In this document: piece by piece, positions 7,552-14,722 of the stretch
How positions within the stretch are numbered: the first letter of the stretch is position 1
How the letters are laid out: every line of letters begins with the position of its first letter
Source: PALSA-660 sp036508875
GTDB lineage: Bacteria; Actinomycetota; Coriobacteriia; Anaerosomatales; PALSA-660
Assembly (NCBI GenBank): GCA_036508875.1
Contig: DATCGP010000031.1
Location: 1-14,830, forward strand
Reading direction: 5' to 3'
Length of the DNA stretch: 14,830 nt
Notes under the pieces: generated by a model
The model's input: only the letters and a program-made list of their open reading frames with translations
The model's database searches: none
What the model was told of the DNA's origin: nothing
Made by a program: the position numbers and the translations under genes

Positions 7552-9579
7552 ATGTCAAGCAGGGTACGTCGGGAGCGGGAGAAGAAGGGCAAACGCACGA
7601 TCGGCCGCGTGGTCGCGATCGCTGCCGCGCTGCTGCTCGTGATACTGCTCGCGGGTGCCGGGGTCGCGTACGCCTTTGTGGTGAACGCCCTCAAGAACCT
7701 TCCTGACATAAATGACCCGAACGCCTTCGCCCTCGCGCAGCCGACGAAGATCTACTCCGCTGACGGCAAGCTCCTGGCGAACTTCTACCTCGAGAACCGC
7801 GAGATCGTCCCGCTCGACTCGGTCTCCAAGAACCTCCAGAACGCGGTCATCGCGGTCGAGGACGAGCGGTTCTACCAGCACAACGGTGTGGATACGGTGG
7901 GGATCGCCCGCGCGATATGGATCGACCTGACCACGGGCTCCGCCAAAGAGGGTGCGTCGACCCTTACCCAGCAGTTCATCCGCAGCACGATACTGTCACA
8001 AGAACGCTACAGCATCACGATCGAACGCAAGATCCGCGAGATGTACCTCGCGTGGGAGTATGAGAAGCGGCACACCAAGGCCGAGGTGTTGGCCGCATAC
8101 CTGAACACCGTCTATTTCGGTGACGGCGCGTATGGCGCAGAGGCCGCGGCGCTCGACTACTTCGGCAAGCATGCGAGCAATCTGACGATCGGAGAGGCGG
8201 CGTTGCTCGCGGGCCTCCCGCAGTCGCCGATCCGGCTGAATCCCTACTACAACCTTGACGGTGCGATGTCGCGCCAGCGCTGGGTACTCGGCCGGATGGT
8301 GGCGAACGGGTACATCACCCAGGCGCAGGCCACACAGGCCGAGGAGACGACGATCACGCTCAAGAAGACCGTCGATCCCACTCAGGGCATCTACGACTGC
8401 GCCTACTTCGTTTCCTACGTGCGCAAGCAGCTCCTGCAGCAGTACTCGGACACGCTCGTGTTCAAGGGCGGCCTGCAGGTCTACACGACGATCGACACCC
8501 GGCTGCAGCGTGCCGCCGAGAAGGCCGTCAAGAAGGTGCTGCCGAACAAGAAGGACCCAGACGCCGCGATCGTGTCGATCAATCCCAAGACGGGTGCGAT
8601 CGTAGCCATGTACGGTGGAAAGAACTATGCGAAGAACAGCTTCAACAACGCCACCCAGGGCAGACGGCAGGCCGGCTCGTCCTTCAAGATGTTCACTTTG
8701 GTCACCGCACTCGAGAAGGGCATCCCCCCCTCAAGGCCCATGAACGCGTCCTCCCCCGCGCGCATCCCGACCCACCCGGTGTGGATCGTGAACAACTCCG
8801 AGGGGTCCGGGAGGGGCTACATAACCCTCTCGGCCGCGACAAGGAACTCGGTCAACTGCGTCTTCGCCCGCCTGATCTGGGAGCTGGGGGCCGACGAGGT
8901 CGCCGCCACGGCGAAGCGGATGGGGATCACCTCCCCGATCCCCGCTCTGCCGTCGATCACCCTCGGCACCGCGCCGGTCAGCCCGCTCGAGATGGCCTCT
9001 GCCTATGGGACCCTTGCGAACAACGGCGTGCACGTGCCCCCAGTCTCGATCACCAAGATCCTGGACGCGAGCGGCGCTACCATCTTCGACAACAAGCCGA
9101 CCGGCTCGAGGGCGCTCACGCCCGAGATCGCCTGGGCGGCCACCCAGCAGCTGATCGGCGTGGTGACCGGCGGTACAGGGACGAGCGCCCGGCTCTCGGG
9201 ACGCGAGGCGGCTGGGAAGACCGGCACCGCGCAGAACTACCAGGACGCGTGGTTCGTCGGATATACCCCGCAGCTGGTCACAGCGGTATGGATGGGATAC
9301 CAGAAGGGCTCCTTCCCGATGCGCAACGTGCACGGGATGAGGGCGTTCGGTGGCACGTTCTGCGCGCCGATGTGGCACCTCTTCATGTCCGCCGCGCTCA
9401 AGGGCAAGCCGGTCGTGCGCTTCTCGCGCGCGTCAGCGCCGCACTACATCTGGAAGGCGGCATGGTCGGCCGAGGCCAGCTCTTGGGCCGCGGCGCACAA
9501 CCCGAAGCCCAAACCGAAGCCTCCCAAACCGCCCGACACGACGACGACTCCGGAGCCGACGACGACGCCCACGCCCTAG
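7552..9579 (+). CDS. class A penicillin-binding protein (bifunctional transglycosylase/transpeptidase)
   Basis: This is the second bifunctional cell-wall synthase in the window. The 675-residue product has a short basic cytoplasmic tail (1-17), a membrane segment (about 18-43), and a GT51 domain with EDERFYQH (catalytic E103). The transpeptidase has SSFK at 376-379, SVN at 433-435 and KTG at 556-558. It ends in a Lys/Pro/Thr-rich tail (about 651-675) with no PASTA or PKD domain. In the GT51 YLN motif the sequence is VLAAYLN, so the Glu seen in the other PBP (ILEMYLN) is Ala181 here. The ATG is supported by GGGAGAGG just upstream. The gene is divergent from the U32 gene, and a strong terminator starts 25 bp after its stop. 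Similar motif spacing suggests it is a paralogue of the 2389-4974 gene. Confidence 0.95.
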   Translation: MSSRVRREREKKGKRTIGRVVAIAAALLLVILLAGAGVAYAFVVNALKNLPDINDPNAFALAQPTKIYSADGKLLANFYLENREIVPLDSVSKNLQNAVIAVEDERFYQHNGVDTVGIARAIWIDLTTGSAKEGASTLTQQFIRSTILSQERYSITIERKIREMYLAWEYEKRHTKAEVLAAYLNTVYFGDGAYGAEAAALDYFGKHASNLTIGEAALLAGLPQSPIRLNPYYNLDGAMSRQRWVLGRMVANGYITQAQATQAEETTITLKKTVDPTQGIYDCAYFVSYVRKQLLQQYSDTLVFKGGLQVYTTIDTRLQRAAEKAVKKVLPNKKDPDAAIVSINPKTGAIVAMYGGKNYAKNSFNNATQGRRQAGSSFKMFTLVTALEKGIPPSRPMNASSPARIPTHPVWIVNNSEGSGRGYITLSAATRNSVNCVFARLIWELGADEVAATAKRMGITSPIPALPSITLGTAPVSPLEMASAYGTLANNGVHVPPVSITKILDASGATIFDNKPTGSRALTPEIAWAATQQLIGVVTGGTGTSARLSGREAAGKTGTAQNYQDAWFVGYTPQLVTAVWMGYQKGSFPMRNVHGMRAFGGTFCAPMWHLFMSAALKGKPVVRFSRASAPHYIWKAAWSAEASSWAAAHNPKPKPKPPKPPDTTTTPEPTTTPTP

Positions 9580-9604
9580 TCTCGAAGCCGCCGACCCGAT
9601 GCTC

Positions 9605-9640
9605 AGAAGGCCCGCCATCTGTCCGGATGGCGGGCCTTCT
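9605..9640. terminator. bidirectional intrinsic terminator
   Basis: A perfect 15-bp stem pairs 9605-9619 with 9626-9640 around a 6-nt loop. Because the stem starts AGAAGG and ends CCTTCT, both strands end in a pyrimidine-rich CCUUCU; the plus strand continues CCTGTTCTC. It lies between the stop of the PBP gene (9579) and the stop of the NIF3 gene (9666, minus). It should therefore end the PBP transcript and the long arginine operon alike. Confidence 0.9.
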
Positions 9641-9665
9641 CCTGTTCTCGATCGGACGGGCGCAA

Positions 9666-10619
9666 TCAGTAGCGGCGGACTCTCACGATGCCGGAGGTGC
9701 AGATGACCTTCACGCCCTGGGACTCGATCTTGTCGAGGATGAGGTTCATGCCGAGCGTGTCGGACGAGATATGGCCGGCCAGCACCAGGTTCATGTGCAG
9801 GTCCTCGGCACGCTTCCGGTGCTCCTCGCTGTAGTGCATGCCCACGAGCGTGTCCACGCCAGCGGCCGAGAGGCGGTTCAGCGCGTCTGTCGGGCCTTCT
9901 GCCCCACCGGTCATGTCCACGGCGATCGTGCCCGGCCTGTGAGAGCCGTGACCGAGGATCAGCTCGGGCCCGTAGCCCTTCTTCGCCGCGTACTCGTATT
10001 CGGGGATCGATCGGACGACCTTCACCACGTCGTCCAAGGTCGCCGGAGTGGCAGCGTCGAGCGCGCGCTGCACGAACCGCTGCACCGAGTTGTCAGCCGG
10101 CGTGTGGCAGGACATCGACGCGAATCCCAGCAGCTCCGCGGACTGGATCGCCCGGTAGTGGTTGTACGGGCTGAACTTGCGGCGGACCTCCGAGGCACGC
10201 TTCGAGATGAGCGAGTCCGCCGCGCCCATGCCGACGCCCCGGGAGGCCCAGATGTCGGCCTGCATGTGCATGACCTCGTCGAGCCGTGCGAATCCGGGAC
10301 CTTCCGGGTGGTGCGAGAAGATGAGGTCGATCGGCTCGCCGTGCTCGCGCAGCCGATCGGCGAGCAGCACCTCTGCGGTCTCCATGTCCACGCCGGTGAT
10401 GAGGCCGCGGACCTCCAGGTCCAGATCGCCGGCCGCTACGCGGGTGTCCGCATACGGATTCGTCAGCCGCTCGACGTCGTAGAAGGGCCTCTCGTCTTCA
10501 TCGAGCTTCTCGTACGCCCGTTTGGCAGCGTCCAGCACCCGGCGCAGCTCCTCGGGCGAGCGCGGGTCGGCCTCCATGCCCGCTTCGATGCACGTGCGGT
10601 AGATGTCGCGCAACTTCAT
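9666..10619 (-). CDS. NIF3/DUF34-family metal-binding protein
   Basis: This 317-residue protein belongs to the NIF3 (NGG1p-interacting factor 3, DUF34) family, whose members form toroidal hexamers with a two-metal site. The biochemical role is unsettled; GTP cyclohydrolase I type 2 annotations are common but poorly supported. Visible candidate metal ligands are the HH pair at 103-104 (SHHPEG), CHTPADN at 171-177 (H172, D176), and H262 with E265/E266 in the MHYSEEH segment, followed by AGH at 281-283. About 65 residues precede the conserved core, a layout I recall from clostridial and other anaerobe homologues. The ATG lies 3 bp after the glycosylase stop, with AGAAGGG inside the end of that gene, so translation is probably coupled. 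It is the last gene before the terminator at 9605-9640. Confidence 0.85.
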   Translation of the reverse strand: MKLRDIYRTCIEAGMEADPRSPEELRRVLDAAKRAYEKLDEDERPFYDVERLTNPYADTRVAAGDLDLEVRGLITGVDMETAEVLLADRLREHGEPIDLIFSHHPEGPGFARLDEVMHMQADIWASRGVGMGAADSLISKRASEVRRKFSPYNHYRAIQSAELLGFASMSCHTPADNSVQRFVQRALDAATPATLDDVVKVVRSIPEYEYAAKKGYGPELILGHGSHRPGTIAVDMTGGAEGPTDALNRLSAAGVDTLVGMHYSEEHRKRAEDLHMNLVLAGHISSDTLGMNLILDKIESQGVKVICTSGIVRVRRY

Positions 10620-10622
10620 CGG

Positions 10623-11342
10623 TCAGACCCTTCTCTCATGCGAACGCGTCGCCGGACGTCGGCCCGGACGCGCCCGTGATACGTACTGGTTCCCCTCGAG
10701 GTAGAACCTCAGCTCCACCTCATGCCCGGAGCTGAGCCCGATGCGGCCCGAAACGCCGACCTCCCGGCCGGCGGCCGACCCTTCCAAGATGAACAGTGTA
10801 GCGCTCCCATCCAGCGGCGCGCCGTTGCACGACAGGTCGATCCCGAGGGCCGCCGAAAGCTTCCCGGGGCCACTTGCGAGGTCGACATCCGCGAGCGCAC
10901 GCGTCGGGCCACGGTGGACGGTCCGGCGCACCGCCATCACGTCCGCGCCCTCGAGCGGCTCGAGGGCGCGGACGAGCACCGCCCCCGCCGTGCCCTCCCT
11001 CTCGGTCACGACGTTGAACATGTGGTGGTTGCCGTAGGTGAAGTACACATACGCGTGTCCCGCCGGCCCGTACATGACGGCGTTTCGGCGCGTGATGCCC
11101 TTCGTGGCGGCGTGAGAGCCGGGATCGTCCGCGCCGAGATAGGCCTCGGTCTCAACGATCCGGCCGCTGGTCACCACGCCGCCCGCAATGCTCACCAGCG
11201 TGCATCCGAGCAGTCCTCGAGCTACCTGAACGGTTCCGCGCTCGTAGAACGACACAGGGAGCACACTCGGGGCGTGCGCGCCGGTATCCACGTGGTCGGG
11301 GGTGGCGGGGACCCGGCTCAGCGGTTCCGCGAGCCGAGCCAC
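10623..11342 (-). CDS. 3-methyladenine DNA glycosylase (AAG/MPG family)
   Basis: This monofunctional base-excision repair enzyme removes alkylated purines. Conserved features align with human AAG: E66 with Y68 in VETEAY (human E125, Y127), H77 (human H136), and Y100 and Y103 in VYFTYG (human Y159, Y162). A GPGKL segment lies near 158-162. The longest frame begins at GTG 11342, overlapping the end of argH by 25 bp. The family core (LPVSFYERG) begins only at residue 28, so the GTG at 11264 (213 residues) is an equally good or better start. Neither has a strong RBS; GAAGG lies very close to the 11342 start. The gene follows argH and is 3 bp from the NIF3 gene, apparently in one transcript. It has the codon style of the left part of the window. 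Confidence 0.93.
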   Translation of the reverse strand: MARLAEPLSRVPATPDHVDTGAHAPSVLPVSFYERGTVQVARGLLGCTLVSIAGGVVTSGRIVETEAYLGADDPGSHAATKGITRRNAVMYGPAGHAYVYFTYGNHHMFNVVTEREGTAGAVLVRALEPLEGADVMAVRRTVHRGPTRALADVDLASGPGKLSAALGIDLSCNGAPLDGSATLFILEGSAAGREVGVSGRIGLSSGHEVELRFYLEGNQYVSRARPGRRPATRSHERRV

Positions 11343-12799
11343 GCCTTCGTCGCGGCGATGGCGTCGCGGGCCAGCACGAGCTGGGCCCGCACCGCGTCGT
11401 GTCCGGTGCCGCCCTCGCTCACGCGGCGGGCAACGATGGCATCGATGTCGACAGCGCTCAAGACGTCTTCACCGAAGGCGGGCGAAGCGGCCTGCAGCTC
11501 CTGCACCGAGAGATCCTGCAGCGTGCGGCCCGAACGCTCGCACGAAAGGACGAGACGTCCGACGATCTCGTGGGCGTCCCGGAACGGGACGCCATGCGCG
11601 GCGAGGTGGTCGGCGAGGTCGGTCGCGGCCATGTACCCGCCGAGCGCCGCTGCACGCATCCTGCCCTCGTCGAAGGTCAGCGTCGCGACCATGCCCGCGC
11701 AGGCACGCAGGCAGTCGGCCAGCGTCGCCGCGGCATCGAAGACGCCCTCCTTGTCCTCCTGCATGTCCTTGTTGTACGCGAGCGGCAGCCCCTTGAGCGT
11801 CACGAGCAGCGAGGTCAGGTCGCCGACCACGCGGCCGGTCTTTCCTCGCACGAGCTCGGCGAAGTCCGGGTTCTTCTTCTGCGGCATGATCGAGGAGCCG
11901 GTGGCGAAGGCGTCGTCGAGCTCCACCCAGCCGAACTCCCGGGTGGTCCAGAGCACCACCTCCTCCCCCAGCCGGGACAGGTGCACCCCGACTAGCGCGG
12001 CGACGAACAGCAGCTCGGCGACGAAGTCGCGGTCGGAGACGGCGTCCATCGAGTTCGCCGCCGCCCGGTCGAAGCCCAGTTCGCGCGCGGTCGCCAGCGG
12101 GTCGAGCGGCACACTGGAGCCGGCCAGCGCCCCCGCCCCCAGCGGCGAGACCGCCGCCCGGCGGTCCCAGTCCTTCAGCCGGTCGACGTCGCGGGCAACG
12201 GCCTGCACGTGCGCCAGCAGCTGGTGGGCGAACAGCACCGGCTGCGCGTGCTGCAGGTGGGTCATCCCCGGCGCCGCGGTGTCGAGGTGGCGCTCGGCCT
12301 GGCCCAGCAGCGCCTCCTCCAGCTCGGCCAGCCTCTCGGCGATCCGCCGGACCTGGTCGCGCAGGAAGAGCCGCAGGTCGGTGGCTACCTGGTCGTTGCG
12401 GCTGCGACCCGCCCGCAGCTTGCCGCCCAGGGTGCCGAGTCGCTCCAGGAGACCGCGCTCCAGGGCGGTGTGCACGTCCTCGTCCTCGATCGTCGGCCGA
12501 AACGACCCGTTCGCCGCCGCGGCGTCCAGGTCGTCGAGCGCGGACAGCATCCGGGCCAGCTCGTCGTGGTCGAGCAGGCCGGCCTGGTGCAGCACTCGGG
12601 CATGTGCCCGCGACGCCAGCAGGTCGTACGGCGCCAGCCGCCAGTCGAACTGCACGCTGACCGAGAGCCGGGCGAGCGCCTCCGCCGGGCTGGCGGCGAA
12701 CCGGCCGCCCCACAGCCGCATCGGGGCGGACCCGGCACCCGCGGGGGTCTCCGTCGGTTCAGGCACCGGCGCTCCCGGGGTCTGGGTCGGTTCAGGCAC
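11318..12799 (-). CDS. argH: argininosuccinate lyase
   Basis: ArgH splits argininosuccinate into arginine and fumarate, the last step of arginine synthesis. The 493-residue frame contains GRSRNDQ (131-137), THLQHAQP with H181 of the active site (180-187), and the superfamily signature GSSIMPQKKNP (301-311) with the catalytic Ser. The GTG start at 12799 overlaps the argG stop (8 bp). The conserved protein begins at MRLWGGRF, residue 27. The 26 extra residues come from a 33-bp tandem duplication, so a second GTG at residue 12 or the ATG at 12721 could be used. Codon use is split: residues up to about 275 favour leucine CTG strongly, while those from about 283 onward favour CTC. The gene may thus be a mosaic. 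It overlaps the glycosylase frame downstream. Confidence 0.96.
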   Translation of the reverse strand: MPEPTQTPGAPVPEPTETPAGAGSAPMRLWGGRFAASPAEALARLSVSVQFDWRLAPYDLLASRAHARVLHQAGLLDHDELARMLSALDDLDAAAANGSFRPTIEDEDVHTALERGLLERLGTLGGKLRAGRSRNDQVATDLRLFLRDQVRRIAERLAELEEALLGQAERHLDTAAPGMTHLQHAQPVLFAHQLLAHVQAVARDVDRLKDWDRRAAVSPLGAGALAGSSVPLDPLATARELGFDRAAANSMDAVSDRDFVAELLFVAALVGVHLSRLGEEVVLWTTREFGWVELDDAFATGSSIMPQKKNPDFAELVRGKTGRVVGDLTSLLVTLKGLPLAYNKDMQEDKEGVFDAAATLADCLRACAGMVATLTFDEGRMRAAALGGYMAATDLADHLAAHGVPFRDAHEIVGRLVLSCERSGRTLQDLSVQELQAASPAFGEDVLSAVDIDAIVARRVSEGGTGHDAVRAQLVLARDAIAATKAWLGSRNR

Positions 12800-12809
12800 C
12801 GGCGCCCCC
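12744..12809 (-). repeat. 33-bp tandem duplication at the argG/argH junction
   Basis: Two adjacent 33-bp copies (12744-12776 and 12777-12809) differ at three positions by my alignment. The right-hand copy holds the end of argG, its TGA stop and the GTG start of argH. The left-hand copy repeats the same GGTGCCTGAACCGAC core inside argH, giving a second in-frame GTG and the repeated PEPTxTP peptide. Confidence 0.85.
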
Positions 12810-14006
12810 GGCGAGCCGCCGGTCGCGGTGCGCCGCCCGCTTGCTGGGCAGGCCCCACAGCTCGATGAACCCCTTGGCCAGCGACTGGTCGAACGTGTCC
12901 TCGGCGTCGTACGTCGCCAGCCCGTAGTCGTAGAGCGAGGCCACGCCGCGACGGCCGGTGACCACTGCCCGGCCGCCGTGCAACGTCAACCGCACGTCGC
13001 CGGAGACGTGCTGGCTGGCGGTGTCGATGAAGGTGTCCAGCGCCCGACGCAGCGGGGAGAACCACAGCCCGTCGTACGCCAGCTCACCCCAGCGCTGCTC
13101 CACGCCCCGCTTGAACCGGGCCAGGTCGCGCTCAACGGTGACGTTCTCCAGCTCCTGGTGCGCGGTGATCAGGGTGATCGCGCCGGGGCACTCGTAGACC
13201 TCCCGGCTCTTGATGCCGACCAGCCGGTCCTCGACCATGTCGAGGCGTCCCGCCCCCTGCGCCCCCGCCCGGGTGTTCAGCTCGGTGATGATCTGCAGCA
13301 TCGAGAGCTGGCGGCCGTCGAGCGCGACCGGTACGCCGTGGACGAAGGTGATCACCACCTCGTCCGGCTCCCGCGGGACGGTCGGGTCCGCGGTGTAGGA
13401 GTAGACGTCTTCGATGGGGCCGTTCCAGATGTCCTCCAGGAAGCCCGTCTCCACCGCGCGACCCCAGACGTTCTGGTCGATGGAGTACGGCGAGGACTTG
13501 GTCACGTCGATCGGCAGCGCCTGCTCGGCCGCGAACGCGATCGCCTTGTCCCGGGTCATGCCTGAGTCGCGCACGGGAGCCAGCACCCGCAGGTCCGGCG
13601 CCAGCGCGCCGAAGCCGACTTCGAAGCGCACCTGGTCGTTGCCCTTGCCAGTGCAGCCGTGGGCGAGCGCGCTCGCACCGTACCGGCGGGCCGCCTCGAC
13701 CATGTGCTTGACGATCACCGGCCGGGACAGCGCCGAGACCAGCGGGTACCGGTCCATGTACAGCGCGTTGGCCCGCAGCGCCGGCAGGCAGTGGTCGTCG
13801 GCGAACTCGTCCTTGAGGTCGAGCACCTCCGCCTCGACCGCACCGCAGGCCAGCGCCCGCTCGCGGATGACGGTCATGTCCTCGCCGCCCTGGCCGACGT
13901 CGGCGGCGACCGCGATCACCTCGGCCCCGGTCTCGGCGGCGATCCAGCCAATGGCCACTGACGTGTCCAGGCCACCGGAGTAGGCCAGGACGACGCGCTC
14001 TGTCAC
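12792..14006 (-). CDS. argG: argininosuccinate synthase
   Basis: ArgG joins citrulline and aspartate with ATP to make argininosuccinate, the step before ArgH. The 404-residue product starts with the ATP-pyrophosphatase loop AYSGGLDTS (8-16) and has GCTGKGNDQVRFE (117-129), both diagnostic of the family. Length is normal. The GTG start at 14006 overlaps the argR stop by 4 bp (GTGA), and AGGAG lies 6 nt upstream. The last residues (LAGGAGA) run into the 33-bp repeat shared with the start of argH. Leucine codons are mostly CTG, as in argR and the upstream part of argH. Confidence 0.98.
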   Translation of the reverse strand: MTERVVLAYSGGLDTSVAIGWIAAETGAEVIAVAADVGQGGEDMTVIRERALACGAVEAEVLDLKDEFADDHCLPALRANALYMDRYPLVSALSRPVIVKHMVEAARRYGASALAHGCTGKGNDQVRFEVGFGALAPDLRVLAPVRDSGMTRDKAIAFAAEQALPIDVTKSSPYSIDQNVWGRAVETGFLEDIWNGPIEDVYSYTADPTVPREPDEVVITFVHGVPVALDGRQLSMLQIITELNTRAGAQGAGRLDMVEDRLVGIKSREVYECPGAITLITAHQELENVTVERDLARFKRGVEQRWGELAYDGLWFSPLRRALDTFIDTASQHVSGDVRLTLHGGRAVVTGRRGVASLYDYGLATYDAEDTFDQSLAKGFIELWGLPSKRAAHRDRRLAGGAGA

Positions 14007-14644
14007 GGGTTGCTCCTGTTGCTGTCGAGGTGCTTGGTCGGGTGCGGAGCAGGTCCGGGGTGGCCCTCCGCAAGTCGCAGCAGACGACCGGCGACGGCGT
14101 CGCCACCGTGCGTCCCGGTCGCCGCCCGGCAGACCAGCAGGACTGTGTCGTCGCCGGCGACGGTGCCGATCACGGCGGAGAGCGCGGTCCGGTCCACCGC
14201 GGAGGCGAGCAGGTGCGCCCCGCCGGGCGGGGTTCGCAGCACCACCAGGTTGCCGCTCGCCTCGGCGGAGACCAGCAGCTCCTCCAGCAGCCGGGCCAGC
14301 CGGGCGTCGGTTCGGTCGCTGGTCCGGTCGCTGCTGTTCGCCGGCTCCAGTGCGGCCCGGCGGCGGCGCGGCTCGTTCTCACCAGGCACGGCGTACGCCG
14401 GGGGGCCGTCGCCGGTGCGCACCTTGACCGCGCCCAACTCCTCCAGGTCGCGGCTCAGCGTCGCCTGGGTGACCACGATCCCGGTGGCCGCCAGCAGCCG
14501 GGCCAGCTCGGCCTGCGAGCGTACCGGGGTCCGTTCGACCAGCGCGACGATCCGGGCGTGCCGGGCGGCCCGGGTCAACGGCGCCGACGCCGTGGCGGTG
14601 GTGGTCCGCGAGTTGGGGGCCGCGGGCACCGAGGTTTCCCTCAC
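14003..14644 (-). CDS. argR: arginine repressor
   Basis: ArgR senses arginine and represses arginine-synthesis genes; the family forms hexamers that bind ARG boxes. The 213-residue product has a winged-helix region at about 26-86 with SQAELARLL...VTQATLSRDLEELGAVKV (43-75). The C-terminal oligomerisation and arginine-binding domain contains GTVAGDD (160-166); its two Asp residues are the family's arginine contacts. It is longer than typical ArgR (about 150-170 residues), with extra low-complexity sequence at the N-terminus (1-25), between domains (about 90-112) and at the C-terminus (about 190-213). The GTG at 14644 has an excellent RBS (GGGGAGG, about 4 nt away), which lies in a 12-bp tandem repeat. 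It overlaps argG by 4 bp and follows argD. I saw no clear ARG box in the 78-bp argD-argR gap. Confidence 0.96.
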   Translation of the reverse strand: MRETSVPAAPNSRTTTATASAPLTRAARHARIVALVERTPVRSQAELARLLAATGIVVTQATLSRDLEELGAVKVRTGDGPPAYAVPGENEPRRRRAALEPANSSDRTSDRTDARLARLLEELLVSAEASGNLVVLRTPPGGAHLLASAVDRTALSAVIGTVAGDDTVLLVCRAATGTHGGDAVAGRLLRLAEGHPGPAPHPTKHLDSNRSNP

Positions 14645-14650
14645 GTTGCC

Positions 14651-14674
14651 TCCCCGGGAGCCTCCCCGGGAGCC
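14651..14674 (-). repeat. 12-bp perfect tandem duplication at the argR ribosome-binding site
   Basis: The unit tccccgggagcc occurs twice in direct succession (14651-14662, 14663-14674). On the argR strand each copy gives GGCTCCCGGGGA followed by GG, so the Shine-Dalgarno-like GGGGAGG is duplicated. Only the copy nearest the gene is at a usable distance from the GTG at 14644. Confidence 0.85.
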
Positions 14675-14722
14675 CCGTCCGCCACCACCAGTACGTGCGG
14701 TGGGCTCACCGTGCTCGGCGCC

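Noticed and set aside
8781..10679. A 632-codon plus-strand open frame across the PBP end, the terminator and the NIF3 gene
   Set aside because: It reads through the strong terminator and overlaps two well-supported genes in other frames, with no recognisable domain.
10722..13565. A 947-codon plus-strand open frame through the glycosylase, argH and argG
   Set aside because: It is a Ser/Arg/Ala-rich shadow frame with no known motif; the three minus-strand genes explain the region completely.
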